This document shows positions 1-8,183 of a stretch of DNA of 30,666 bases, in pieces. This DNA is from Cloacimonetes bacterium UBA3900. GTDB taxonomy: Bacteria > Cloacimonadota > Cloacimonadia > Cloacimonadales > Cloacimonadaceae. Location: positions 52,622-83,287 of the forward strand of contig DGFM01000033.1 in assembly GCA_002391675.1 (NCBI GenBank), in the 5' to 3' direction. The translations under genes and the position numbers were made by a program. Numbering within the stretch: position 1 is the first letter of the stretch; each line of letters begins with the position of its first letter. The notes under the pieces are model-generated. The model was not told where the DNA came from. It was given only the letters and a program-made list of their open reading frames with translations, and ran no database searches.

Positions 1-349
1 GAAAACCCAAGAGTTACGCAAGTGAGCGCCAAGGAGATCCGAAGGTGGGCGAGGTCGGGTCAAAAGTCAAATGTTGATGCAAGGGCTGGTTTTTTGAAAA
101 CAATTTCTGACCCCTAAGGTGAGGGTTTTTCAACAATAAAACCAGCTTTGGAATAAATCGTGCAGGTAATGATGGTATAAATTGTATGTATAGTAACACT
201 ATTATGAGCCGGAACGGGCTCAGATGCTGATCAGGAGCTTGCGTTTTTGCTGCTTCAGCTAAGCTGTGGTAAAAATAACGCAGTTTTGAGTCGATTTTTC
301 TTGACAGTATCTATGCCTTCTGTTTTATTGGCTCCGTAGAGGTAAAAAA
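1..349. other. intergenic leader region, no gene supported
   Basis: No convincing gene is seen here. A 61-codon open frame on the - strand (14-199) has no family-like sequence and no clear ribosome site. A weak hairpin with a T tract lies at 112-130 (CCCT, 6-nt loop, AGGG, then five T), and a GAGCC/GGCTC hairpin lies at 206-221. The region ends in the likely promoter and ribosome site of the next gene. Confidence 0.6.
301..328 (+). promoter_or_regulatory. candidate sigma70-type promoter for the secreted OB-fold gene
   Basis: A perfect -35 hexamer TTGACA lies at 301-306, with TTTTAT (4 of 6 to TATAAT) at 323-328 after a 16-nt spacer. A ribosome site AGAGG lies at about 338-342, just before the ATG at 350. 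The -10 is weak, so the call is tentative. Confidence 0.35.
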
Positions 350-1066
350 ATGAAAAAGGTATTATTTGCACTCATAAGCCTTCTGAGCCTCAGCTCAGTG
401 GCTTTGGCCGTCAGCATATATGATGTCCAGTTTACCACCTCAAACGGGGTGGACAACAGCTATCCCTCGCCTTATGTGGGCAAAGAGGTCAGCTTGGAAG
501 GGATCGTGACCGCCACGGATTATACAGCCGGCGGCTACTTCATCTCCGAGCCGATCAGCGGCGCATGGCGTGGCATCTATATTGCAGACAAGCGCAACCG
601 TCCCTCCGCGGGCGATAAAATCCTGGTAAGAGGCAGAGTGCATGAACATTTTGGCATGACTTGTCTGGCAGACGTCAGCTCATTCAAGGTTTTAGACAGG
701 AATTGCGGTCTTCCGCAGCCTGTTCTTCTCACCACAAGCCAGCTTTCCAGGGCAGAGGAAGCAGAAGCCTATGAGGGTGTGTATGTCAAAGTAGTAGGTG
801 CTCAGGTGAGCAGCGCCAGAGGCAAATCCGGCAGATTTATCATCACTGACGGCAGTGGCCAATGCGCTGTTAAGACCGGCACTTTTGGCAAAGCCAAAGC
901 TCTTTCACCCGCTGTTGGCACCAATTTTTCCAGCATCGTGGGTGTGGTGGTTTATGGCTTTAGCGAGTTTACTTTAAACCCCATAGATGCATCGGATACC
1001 ACCATTCACCAGCCCTATTCCATCCAGAACAGAAGCTGGGGTCGCATCAAATCCATCTATAAATAA
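350..1066 (+). CDS. secreted OB-fold protein
   Basis: This 238-aa protein begins with a clear Sec signal peptide (MKKVLFALISLLSLSSVALA), so it should be exported. The mature part resembles the OB-fold module found at the start of extracellular nucleases of the YhcR/ExeM kind: a 'YDVQFTT...SPYVGKEVSLEGIVTA' type opening followed by beta-rich repeats around residues 40-120 and 140-210. No nuclease catalytic domain follows, so it is a stand-alone binding module or a truncated relative. The ATG at 350 is preceded by AGAGG. A small acidic membrane protein follows after 25 nt, probably in the same transcript. The binding partner (nucleic acid, glycan or protein) cannot be told from sequence. Confidence 0.7.
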   Translation: MKKVLFALISLLSLSSVALAVSIYDVQFTTSNGVDNSYPSPYVGKEVSLEGIVTATDYTAGGYFISEPISGAWRGIYIADKRNRPSAGDKILVRGRVHEHFGMTCLADVSSFKVLDRNCGLPQPVLLTTSQLSRAEEAEAYEGVYVKVVGAQVSSARGKSGRFIITDGSGQCAVKTGTFGKAKALSPAVGTNFSSIVGVVVYGFSEFTLNPIDASDTTIHQPYSIQNRSWGRIKSIYK

Positions 1067-1091
1067 ATAAAAACAATAAAGAGGTATTAAG

Positions 1092-1484
1092 ATGAGCAAA
1101 ATGAACATGAAGAAGATCCTGAAAGGTGTCGCAATTGGCGGCGCAGCCATTTTGGCAACGCACTTTGGTTTCAAAACCTACAAGCGCATCAGCAGCATCG
1201 CCAAGCTGTCCAAATCCCTGCCCGAATTCCTGAAAAACGTCTATGGTGAAGAGCCGAGGATGACTATCAACCGCAGCTTCAACACCATGTCCATCCGTGC
1301 AGGCTTCTCCGAGGAAACTCTGGAAAAGCACAACGATATCGAAACCACCATCAGAGAATATGTGGATGACTTCTATCCTGAATTGAGCAAATGCACTTTG
1401 GATATCGATGTCTACGAGCTCGGCGACGAAGAGGAAGAAGAAGACGACGAAGAAGTTGAAGCCGAAGAAGAAGACGACGAATAA
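1092..1484 (+). CDS. small membrane-anchored protein with acidic tail
   Basis: I do not recognise the family. The 130-aa protein starts with a basic stretch (MSKMNMKKILK) and one short hydrophobic segment (about residues 12-27), so it is probably a single-pass membrane or weakly exported protein. The middle (30-105) is ordinary mixed sequence. The last 25 residues or so are almost all Glu and Asp, encoded by a GAA/GAC-rich low-complexity tract. The gene has a GAGG ribosome site and sits 25 nt after the secreted OB-fold gene. It ends 36 nt before an intrinsic terminator, so the two genes probably form a small transcription unit. The acidic tail could bind cations or basic proteins; that is only a guess. 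Confidence 0.6.
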   Translation: MSKMNMKKILKGVAIGGAAILATHFGFKTYKRISSIAKLSKSLPEFLKNVYGEEPRMTINRSFNTMSIRAGFSEETLEKHNDIETTIREYVDDFYPELSKCTLDIDVYELGDEEEEEDDEEVEAEEEDDE

Positions 1485-1520
1485 ACACTTTTTAACAAAG
1501 TCCCTAAAAACATAACCAAC

Positions 1521-1551
1521 AAGACCTGGGCGCACAGCTTGGGTCTTTTTT
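1521..1551 (+). terminator. intrinsic terminator
   Basis: An 11-bp hairpin pairs 1521-1531 (AAGACCTGGGC) with 1537-1547 (GCTTGGGTCTT), including G-U pairs, around the 5-nt loop GCACA. It runs into a T tract ending at 1551. It follows the acidic-tail gene and separates it from guaB. Confidence 0.75.
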
Positions 1552-1588
1552 GAAAATATCCATTTAGTTCATTTACAAGGAATTACCA

Positions 1589-3052
1589 ATGTTGAATATC
1601 AGAAAGTCTTACACCTTTGACGACGTGCTCCTGATCCCGCAGCGTTCGGAAATCCTGCCGTCACAGGTAGATTTGGGAACGCGCATCACCAAAAACATCG
1701 CTCTGCGCATACCTCTTTTGAGTGCGGCAATGGATACCGTCACGGAGCACGAATTAGCCGTCGCCATTGCCCGCGAAGGCGGCATCGGCATTTTGCACAA
1801 AAACCTCACCATTGAAGAGCAGGCGGCAGAAGTGACGCTGGTGAAAAGAGCCGAAAGTGGCGTGATTACCATACCTTACACCATTTCTCCCGAGGACTCT
1901 TTGGCCACCGTGACCAAGATGAAAGAAGATTACAAAGTGGGCAGCTTCCCCGTGATAGAAGACGGCAAACTGGTGGGCATACTCACCAACCGTGACGTCC
2001 GTTTTGAGACAGATATGAGCCGCAAGGTGCGGGAATTGATGACGCCCAAAGAGAGGCTGATCACTGCCAGTGCGGATATCAATTGGGACGACGCCAAGGT
2101 GCTGCTGCAAAAGAACAGAATCGAAAAGCTGCTTTTGGTGGACGATGAGCACCACCTGGTGGGAATGCTGACTGTGAGAGACATCCGCAACCGCATAGAC
2201 TATCCCAATGCCGTGCAGGACTCGCAGGAACGGCTCTTGGTGGGAGCGGCCATAGGCGTGCGGGGCGACTACCTGGAGCGTGCATCGGAACTGGTGAGAC
2301 AAGGCGTAGACCTGCTGGTGATCGACACCGCTCACGGACATCAGATCAACATCGCCCAGGCATTGGAAAACGTTAAAAAACACGTTAATTGTGAAGTTTT
2401 GGCCGGCAATGTGGCTACGGCTCAGGCTACGCAATTTCTCATAGATTCGGGCGCTGATGCCGTGAAGATCGGCATTGGACCCGGCTCCATCTGCACCACG
2501 CGTGTGATCGCCGGCATAGGAGTGCCTCAGCTCACCGCGGTAAACGACTGTGCTGAAGTGGGCTACAAAAACAATATCCCCATCATTGCCGATGGCGGGA
2601 TCAAGTATTCGGGCGACATCGTGAAGGCCCTGGCTGCGGGCGCATCTGCAGTGATGATCGGCTCGCTGTTTGCCGGCACGGATGAGAGTCCCGGCGAGAT
2701 GATTATCTACAACGGGCGCCGCTTCAAGAGCTACCGCGGCATGGGTTCCATTGGAGCCATGAAACGTGGCAGCGGCGAACGCTATTTTCAGAATACTCAA
2801 GATGAAAGCAAGCTCGTGGCGGAGGGAATCGAAGGCATGGTTCCTTACAAAGGGCCCATCAAAGAATATATCTTCCAGCTCATGGGCGGCTTACGCTCCG
2901 GAATGGGCTATTGCGGCGCCGCAAATCTGGAGTATCTGCGCAAGCACGCCGAGTTTATCGAGATCAGCCCGGCCGGACTGCGGGAATCGCATCCACACAA
3001 CGTCCGCATCACCAAAGAAGCGCCAAACTATCAGAGCGGTGAACAATCCTAA
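1589..3052 (+). CDS. guaB: inosine-5'-monophosphate dehydrogenase
   Basis: This enzyme oxidises IMP to XMP with NAD+, the committed step of GMP synthesis. The 487-aa protein has the family layout: a TIM barrel opening with 'SYTFDDVLLIP', a pair of CBS domains inserted at about residues 95-205, then the barrel again with the active-site loop GSICTTR, whose Cys is about residue 302. The flap motif (YRGMGS) and the 'GERYFQ' region also follow. Length is typical. The ribosome site AAGGAA precedes ATG 1589. The 3' end overlaps the start of the Xer recombinase gene by 14 nt, so the two are probably translationally coupled. Another GMP/IMP pathway gene, purL, lies far off on the other strand. Confidence 0.97.
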   Translation: MLNIRKSYTFDDVLLIPQRSEILPSQVDLGTRITKNIALRIPLLSAAMDTVTEHELAVAIAREGGIGILHKNLTIEEQAAEVTLVKRAESGVITIPYTISPEDSLATVTKMKEDYKVGSFPVIEDGKLVGILTNRDVRFETDMSRKVRELMTPKERLITASADINWDDAKVLLQKNRIEKLLLVDDEHHLVGMLTVRDIRNRIDYPNAVQDSQERLLVGAAIGVRGDYLERASELVRQGVDLLVIDTAHGHQINIAQALENVKKHVNCEVLAGNVATAQATQFLIDSGADAVKIGIGPGSICTTRVIAGIGVPQLTAVNDCAEVGYKNNIPIIADGGIKYSGDIVKALAAGASAVMIGSLFAGTDESPGEMIIYNGRRFKSYRGMGSIGAMKRGSGERYFQNTQDESKLVAEGIEGMVPYKGPIKEYIFQLMGGLRSGMGYCGAANLEYLRKHAEFIEISPAGLRESHPHNVRITKEAPNYQSGEQS

Positions 3053-3935
3053 GCCGGATTATCCGGGCGTCTTGCAAGACTTCAGCTTCCACATCACAGT
3101 GGAGAAAGGCATGGCGGAAAATAGCGTCACGGCCTACACTCAGGATGTTAAAGACTTTCTGGAGTTTACGGATATGCCCGTGGAAAACATCACTCACAAA
3201 GAGGTGGTGGCATATCTGAATGAGGTTGCAGACCTGGGCTTGCAATCCAGCTCGCTGGCGCGCAAACGTGCTTCGCTGCATCAATTCTTTGCCTACTTGG
3301 TCGATACAGACCATCCCACGGCAATGGATTTTGACAAAGTGCCCAAGATCAAGGTGGGCAAGCAGTTGCCAGACGTCCTGGATGTGGATACCATGCTCGG
3401 CTTTTTGGATGGCCTGCCTCTGGAAAGCAGTCTGGACTACCGCAATAAACTGATGATGGAACTGCTCTACGCCACGGGAATGAGGATTTCTGAGCTGTTG
3501 GGGCTCACGCTGCGAGACCTGAATCTGGACGAGAGATTGATCCTCGTACACGGCAAAGGCAGCAAAGAACGCCTGGTGCCCTTTGTTTCCAGCCTGGATG
3601 AGCTCTTCGACCTCTATCTGGCGGCGCACCGGCCAGCAATACTGAAGTTTAAACGCAGCGACTGTCTTTTCCTCAACAATAGAGGTGACCGGCTCAGCCG
3701 TCAGGGCTTTTGGAAGATCCTCAAATTGGCGGCCCAGAGAGCGGGCATCAAACACGAATTTACGCCTCACACCTTTCGCCATTCCTTTGCCACGCATCTG
3801 CTTGAAGCAGGCGTCAACCTGAGGGTGGTGCAAGAACTTCTGGGCCATGCAAGCCTCAATACCACACAGATTTACACGCACGTAAATACCAAATTTCTCA
3901 TCGAAACACACAAGCTCTACCATCCCAGAGCCTGA
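3039..3935 (+). CDS. Xer-type tyrosine recombinase
   Basis: This is a site-specific recombinase of the XerC/XerD family, expected to resolve chromosome dimers. A long open frame reaches back to 2766, but its first part is a shadow of guaB. The GTG at 3039 gives 298 aa, the usual Xer length, and family-like sequence starts right after it. The N-terminal SAM-like core-binding domain spans about residues 10-95. The catalytic set is complete: Arg about 149 (GMRISELLGL), Lys in HGKGSKERLVP, His244 and Arg247 (HTFRH), His270 (LGHASLNTTQIYTHV) and Tyr279. It overlaps guaB and is followed 14 nt later by the thiY-like gene. It is not clearly XerC or XerD. The coupling to guaB suggests a fixed chromosomal gene and not an integrase of a mobile element. 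Confidence 0.92.
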   Translation: MNNPKPDYPGVLQDFSFHITVEKGMAENSVTAYTQDVKDFLEFTDMPVENITHKEVVAYLNEVADLGLQSSSLARKRASLHQFFAYLVDTDHPTAMDFDKVPKIKVGKQLPDVLDVDTMLGFLDGLPLESSLDYRNKLMMELLYATGMRISELLGLTLRDLNLDERLILVHGKGSKERLVPFVSSLDELFDLYLAAHRPAILKFKRSDCLFLNNRGDRLSRQGFWKILKLAAQRAGIKHEFTPHTFRHSFATHLLEAGVNLRVVQELLGHASLNTTQIYTHVNTKFLIETHKLYHPRA

Positions 3936-3949
3936 AAAAGGAGATACCC

Positions 3950-4954
3950 ATGGAAAAAGAAAACTTCTCCCGCAATTTTGCCTTCATCGTACTCGCTGCA
4001 ATCGCCATTATCCTGTCTGTATCCCTCTGCAAATCCCACCCCAAACAGACCGATCTGCGCAAGATCAAGGTGGTGCTGGATTGGACGCCAAACACCAATC
4101 ACACCGGCCTCTACGTGGCTTTGGAAAAAGGATACTTCAAAGAAGAAGGCCTGGACGTAACCATCATCCAACCCGGGCAAAACAGCTCGGAACAGATCGT
4201 GGCTTCAGGCAATGCCCAGTTTGGGGTCAGCTACCAGGAAAGCGTGATCCACGCCTGCATCCAAGACGTCCCGCTGGTCTCTCTGGCGGCGATCATCCAA
4301 CACAACACCTCCGGCTTTGCCTCGCTGAAAAGCATGAACATCACGAGGCCCAAAGACTTTGAAGGCAAGCGGTATGGCAGCTCCGGCTGGCCTACAGAGC
4401 TGGAGATCGTGCGCTCTGTGATGCAGGCAGACAGCGCCAATTATGAAAATGTGAAGGTGCTGCAGGGTGTGACAGACTTCTTTTCCACTATCGGCAAAAA
4501 TGCAGATTTCGAGTGGATTTATTGGGGCTGGGACGGCGTGGAGGCGCAGAGACGCGGCATTGAGCTAAGCTATATCCCGGTAAGAGATTTAAACCCCGTC
4601 TTCGATTATTATACACCCGTGCTGATCACAAACCGGAAGGCCATCGAAGCTGATCCCGAGCTGGTGAAAGCCTTTATGAGAGCGGTGGCGAAGGGTTACA
4701 ACCACACCATCCAAAACCCCAAAGATGCCGCAGATATACTCATGAAGCAGGTGCCGGAACTGGCCACCAACAAAGAACAGATCTACCGGAGCCTGGATTA
4801 TCTCAAGGATGAATTTACCTCCGATGCAGCCTATTGGGGGCAACAGAAACATGAGGTGTGGCAAAACTTTATAGATTGGCTCTACAACAAGCGCATCATC
4901 ATGACCGGCATCAAAGCTGACAAGATGTTTACCAACGATTTCCTGCCGCAATGA
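3950..4954 (+). CDS. ThiY/NMT1-like ABC transporter substrate-binding protein
   Basis: This is a periplasmic or membrane-tethered binding protein of 334 aa. A hydrophobic N-terminal segment (about residues 10-24) is followed by the ligand-binding domain. The segment 'LDWTPNTNHTGLYVALEKG' is the hallmark of the THI5/NMT1/ThiY family, which binds formylaminopyrimidine, HMP or similar thiamine precursors. The Cys after the hydrophobic segment (VSLCK) is not a standard lipobox, so lipid attachment is uncertain. A GGAG ribosome site lies before ATG 3950. The stop overlaps the start of the ABC ATPase gene (ATGA). The family also covers other small aromatic or sulfonate ligands, so the thiamine-precursor call is likely but not proven. 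Confidence 0.85.
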   Translation: MEKENFSRNFAFIVLAAIAIILSVSLCKSHPKQTDLRKIKVVLDWTPNTNHTGLYVALEKGYFKEEGLDVTIIQPGQNSSEQIVASGNAQFGVSYQESVIHACIQDVPLVSLAAIIQHNTSGFASLKSMNITRPKDFEGKRYGSSGWPTELEIVRSVMQADSANYENVKVLQGVTDFFSTIGKNADFEWIYWGWDGVEAQRRGIELSYIPVRDLNPVFDYYTPVLITNRKAIEADPELVKAFMRAVAKGYNHTIQNPKDAADILMKQVPELATNKEQIYRSLDYLKDEFTSDAAYWGQQKHEVWQNFIDWLYNKRIIMTGIKADKMFTNDFLPQ

Positions 4955-5676
4955 AAGCAGTTCTCTGTGCCCAAGCGCTGAGCAAATCCTTCCTGGTGAA
5001 TGGAGAGGCGCAGCTTATTTTGCAGGATGCCTCCTTGGAGCTCTACGAAAACGAGTTCCTAAGCATCCTGGGCGCCAGTGGCTGTGGCAAAAGCACCTTT
5101 TTGGAGCTCCTGGCGGGCGTAACCAAGCCGGATAGCGGACGCATCATGCATCAAGGCGAGGAGATCACCGGCAAAGGCGGTTACCTGGGCTATATGCCGC
5201 AGGAAGACCTGCTCTTCCCTTGGCTGAACGTGACAGAAAACGCTCTCCTGCCCGCCAAAATCAAAAAACAAGACCTCAAAGAGGCAAGACAGCGCCTGGA
5301 GAAGCTATTGCCAATCTTCAACCTGGAGGCGCACGCCAAGCATCTGCCCTGGCAACTTTCGGGGGGATTGAAGCAGCGCACCGCCATGCTGAGAACGGCG
5401 ATGACAGAGGCGCCGGTGCTGCTTTTGGATGAGCCTTTTGCCAATCTGGACGCCATCACCCGCAGGCAGCTGCAGCTCTGGCTCAAAAGTATTTCCAAGG
5501 AGCTGGGCTCGGCCATCATCCTGGTAACTCATGACATCTCAGAGGCTTTGCTGCTCTCCGATCGCGTGGTGTTGATGCAGGGCCCGCCGGGGAAATTCAC
5601 CTCGCAGTACATTCTGCAAGCAGGAGCCGATCACAAAGAAATCAAGGCACAAATCCTGAGGGAACTGGAACTGTAG
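4951..5676 (+). CDS. ABC transporter ATP-binding protein, nitrate/sulfonate/thiamine-precursor type
   Basis: This 241-aa protein is a single ABC ATPase domain powering an importer. It has Walker A (GASGCGKST, residues 41-49), a Q loop near MPQEDLLFPWLNV, the signature LSGGLKQR, Walker B VLLLDEPFANLD and the switch His in VTHDISEA. The sequence is of the SsuB/TauB/ThiZ kind, which fits the NMT1-like binding protein whose gene overlaps it by 4 nt. No permease gene follows: the next 143 bp are non-coding and then lon begins. The partner membrane protein must be elsewhere or lost. Confidence 0.92.
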   Translation: MKAVLCAQALSKSFLVNGEAQLILQDASLELYENEFLSILGASGCGKSTFLELLAGVTKPDSGRIMHQGEEITGKGGYLGYMPQEDLLFPWLNVTENALLPAKIKKQDLKEARQRLEKLLPIFNLEAHAKHLPWQLSGGLKQRTAMLRTAMTEAPVLLLDEPFANLDAITRRQLQLWLKSISKELGSAIILVTHDISEALLLSDRVVLMQGPPGKFTSQYILQAGADHKEIKAQILRELEL

Positions 5677-5757
5677 CAGGGCACAGAGAGGCTTATCATC
5701 AGGGTTTCACCGGCTCGGTAGAGCTTTGGGCAGTGGGGAAATACCGCAGGATAGCAC

Positions 5758-5785
5758 TTGTTTTTAGGCGTAACTGGCTTATCAT
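5758..5785 (+). promoter_or_regulatory. weak candidate promoter before lon
   Basis: TTGTTT (5758-5763) and TATCAT (5780-5785) are separated by 16 nt. They lie in the 143-bp gap between the ABC ATPase and lon. No CIRCE or other heat-shock operator is apparent. Match quality is modest. Confidence 0.25.
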
Positions 5786-5819
5786 TAATAATAAAGAACA
5801 ATACTATAGGAGATAACAA

Positions 5820-8183
5820 TTGGAAGATATAAACAGCAGGATACCCAGAACCCTGCCGGTGCTGCATATGTCAAACGTGGTCATGTTCCCGTTTTTGCTT
5901 ATGCCTCTGGTGGTGGCAGATGAGGAATCCAAACTTGTGATAGACCATGCACTGTCCAACGATAAAACCTTGGCTTTCTTCCTGGATAAGGATCCGCCGG
6001 AACAGGGACAACATGACTATGGCACCGCTGTGACCATCCTGCGTATGTTGCGCAATCAGGATGGCTCCATCAGCCTGCTTTTGCAGGGCACGTCACGTAT
6101 ACGCCTGCAAAAGATCGCTCAAAATGAGCCTTTCATCATGGCTGATGTGGAGATAGTGGGAGAGCCAAGCACGGAAGACACAGAGGTACACGCCTACCGC
6201 AATATCGCCATCGAGCTGCTGGATAAGATTGCCTCTGAAGGGAATATGGTCAATAGAGAAATGATCGCCGGGCTTTCCAATATCAAGCAGGCCGGCCGCG
6301 TGGCAGACATCATCGCCGGCAACTTGGAAATTCCCATCCGAGACCGCCAGAAGGTATTGGAACTGGTAGACCTTAAGGCACGCTATGCCTATCTGAACGA
6401 ATGCCTGGCAGAACTGATCAAACAAATGCGCGTGGAAAACCACATCCGCAGCAATATACAGCTGGAAATGAGCGAAGACCAAAAGCGCTACTACCTCAGG
6501 GAGCAGATGGACGCCATCCGCCGTGAACTGGGCGAAAGCGACGAGGTGAGCAAGGAAATCCTCAAATGGAGAGACTTGATCGAGAAAACCGATCTGCCGG
6601 ATTACGTGCGCGAAGTGGCATTCGACGAGCTGGAGCGGCTTAGCTCCATGCAGCCAGCCTCCAGCGAATATGGCGTGATCCGCAATTATCTGGATTGGAT
6701 CGTGAAGGTTCCCTGGCGGGTTTATAGCAAAGACAGGCTGGACTTGAGAAAGATCAGCAGCGTGCTCACCAAGGATCACTATGGCTTGGAAAAACCCAAG
6801 GAAAGGGTGCTGGAATACATTGCGGTGAAAAAGCTTAGAGGCCAGCTCAAAGGGCCTATCCTCTGCTTTGTGGGCCCGCCCGGAACCGGTAAAACCTCCA
6901 TCGGAAAATCCGTGGCCCGCGCCCTGGACAGGAAGTTTATCCGGATGTCATTGGGCGGAATACACGACGAAGCCGAGATCAGAGGCCACCGGCGCACCTA
7001 CATCGGAGCCATGCCCGGCAAGATCATCACCGAGATCAAAAAAGCGGGAACCGCAAACCCCGTTTTCATGCTGGATGAGATCGACAAACTGGGCCGCGAT
7101 TTCAGGGGCGACCCCGCCTCGGCACTCCTCGAAGTGCTCGATCCCGAGCAGAATAACAGCTTTGTAGACAACTTTCTAAACCTGCCTTTCGACCTCTCTG
7201 AAGTGATGTTTATCACCACGGCAAACTCGCTGGACACCATCCCGCCGCCGCTGAGAGACCGCATGGAGATCATCGAATTCACCAGCTATCTGGAGCATGA
7301 CAAGATTCAGATTGCCCGCAACTATCTCATCCCCAAGGAGCTGGATAACAACGGCCTCAATACCTCCATCGTGAGGGTGCACAAAGGCGCGCTGCAAGAG
7401 CTGATCCGCTATTATGGCCGCGAGTCCGGAGTGCGCACCCTGCAGAGGAATATCGGCTCCATCTTCCGCAAGATAGCCAAGCGCGTGGCTTCCGGAGAGG
7501 AGCTGAGGCTGATGATCAAGGCCTCGGACGTTGCAGATTACCTTGGCCCGCGCAAATACAGCCTGGAGATTGCCAATCGCAAGCCGGAAGTGGGCGTGGC
7601 TACAGGACTTGCCTGGACCAGCTATGGCGGCGAAATCCTCTTTTGTGAGACCACGCAGATGGAAGGCAAGGGCGCCATCGTGCTCACGGGCCTCCTGGGC
7701 GAAGTGATGAAGGAATCCGCACGCATTGCGCTTTCCTACCTCAAAGCCAATCAAGATAAACTGGGCATCCCCAAAGGCGCCTTCGATAAAAAGGATATTC
7801 ACATCCACTTCCCCGCCGGTGGAGTTCCCAAAGAAGGCCCTTCCGCAGGCATCACGCTCACCACTGCGCTCGCTTCGCTGCTCACCAATAAAAAGGTAAA
7901 GCACGATATGGCGATGACGGGTGAAGTGACGCTGCTGGGCAAGGTGCTACCCGTGGGAGGCATCAAGGAAAAGATGTTGGCCGCCAAACGAGCCGGCATC
8001 AAAAAGCTGATCCTGCCACTGGAAAACAAGCCCGGTATGGCAGATTTTGAAGATGACATCATGCAAGGCATGGAAATCAACTACGTGAGCCACGTGAGCG
8101 AAGTGCTGGAATTGGTGTTGGAAGGCGGGCTCAAGCCCACCAAAGCCAAGCCGGCTGCCAAAAAACCTAAAGCCAAAGCATAG
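5820..8183 (+). CDS. lon: ATP-dependent protease Lon
   Basis: Lon is a cytoplasmic AAA+ serine protease that degrades misfolded and regulatory proteins. The 787-aa protein shows an N-terminal LON substrate-binding domain (about 8-200), a coiled linker, the AAA+ module with Walker A GPPGTGKTS (about 352-360) and Walker B (VFMLDEIDK), and the C-terminal protease domain. The catalytic Ser is about 675 (PKEGPSAG) and the catalytic Lys about 718 (PVGGIKEK). The start is taken as TTG at 5820 because TAGGAG lies 8 nt upstream and the protein begins at the usual place; the next in-frame ATG would cut into the domain. A Lys/Ala/Pro-rich tail ends the protein. The deacetylase gene begins on the base after the lon stop codon, so the two are probably co-translated. 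Confidence 0.97.
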   Translation: MEDINSRIPRTLPVLHMSNVVMFPFLLMPLVVADEESKLVIDHALSNDKTLAFFLDKDPPEQGQHDYGTAVTILRMLRNQDGSISLLLQGTSRIRLQKIAQNEPFIMADVEIVGEPSTEDTEVHAYRNIAIELLDKIASEGNMVNREMIAGLSNIKQAGRVADIIAGNLEIPIRDRQKVLELVDLKARYAYLNECLAELIKQMRVENHIRSNIQLEMSEDQKRYYLREQMDAIRRELGESDEVSKEILKWRDLIEKTDLPDYVREVAFDELERLSSMQPASSEYGVIRNYLDWIVKVPWRVYSKDRLDLRKISSVLTKDHYGLEKPKERVLEYIAVKKLRGQLKGPILCFVGPPGTGKTSIGKSVARALDRKFIRMSLGGIHDEAEIRGHRRTYIGAMPGKIITEIKKAGTANPVFMLDEIDKLGRDFRGDPASALLEVLDPEQNNSFVDNFLNLPFDLSEVMFITTANSLDTIPPPLRDRMEIIEFTSYLEHDKIQIARNYLIPKELDNNGLNTSIVRVHKGALQELIRYYGRESGVRTLQRNIGSIFRKIAKRVASGEELRLMIKASDVADYLGPRKYSLEIANRKPEVGVATGLAWTSYGGEILFCETTQMEGKGAIVLTGLLGEVMKESARIALSYLKANQDKLGIPKGAFDKKDIHIHFPAGGVPKEGPSAGITLTTALASLLTNKKVKHDMAMTGEVTLLGKVLPVGGIKEKMLAAKRAGIKKLILPLENKPGMADFEDDIMQGMEINYVSHVSEVLELVLEGGLKPTKAKPAAKKPKAKA

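Noticed and set aside
14..199. 61-codon - strand open frame at the window start.
   Set aside because: No ribosome site or recognisable sequence.
1754..2800. 348-codon - strand open frame opposite guaB.
   Set aside because: Antisense shadow of a strongly supported gene.
2766..3038. 5' extension of the Xer open frame through guaB.
   Set aside because: It is an out-of-frame shadow of guaB; family sequence starts at GTG 3039.
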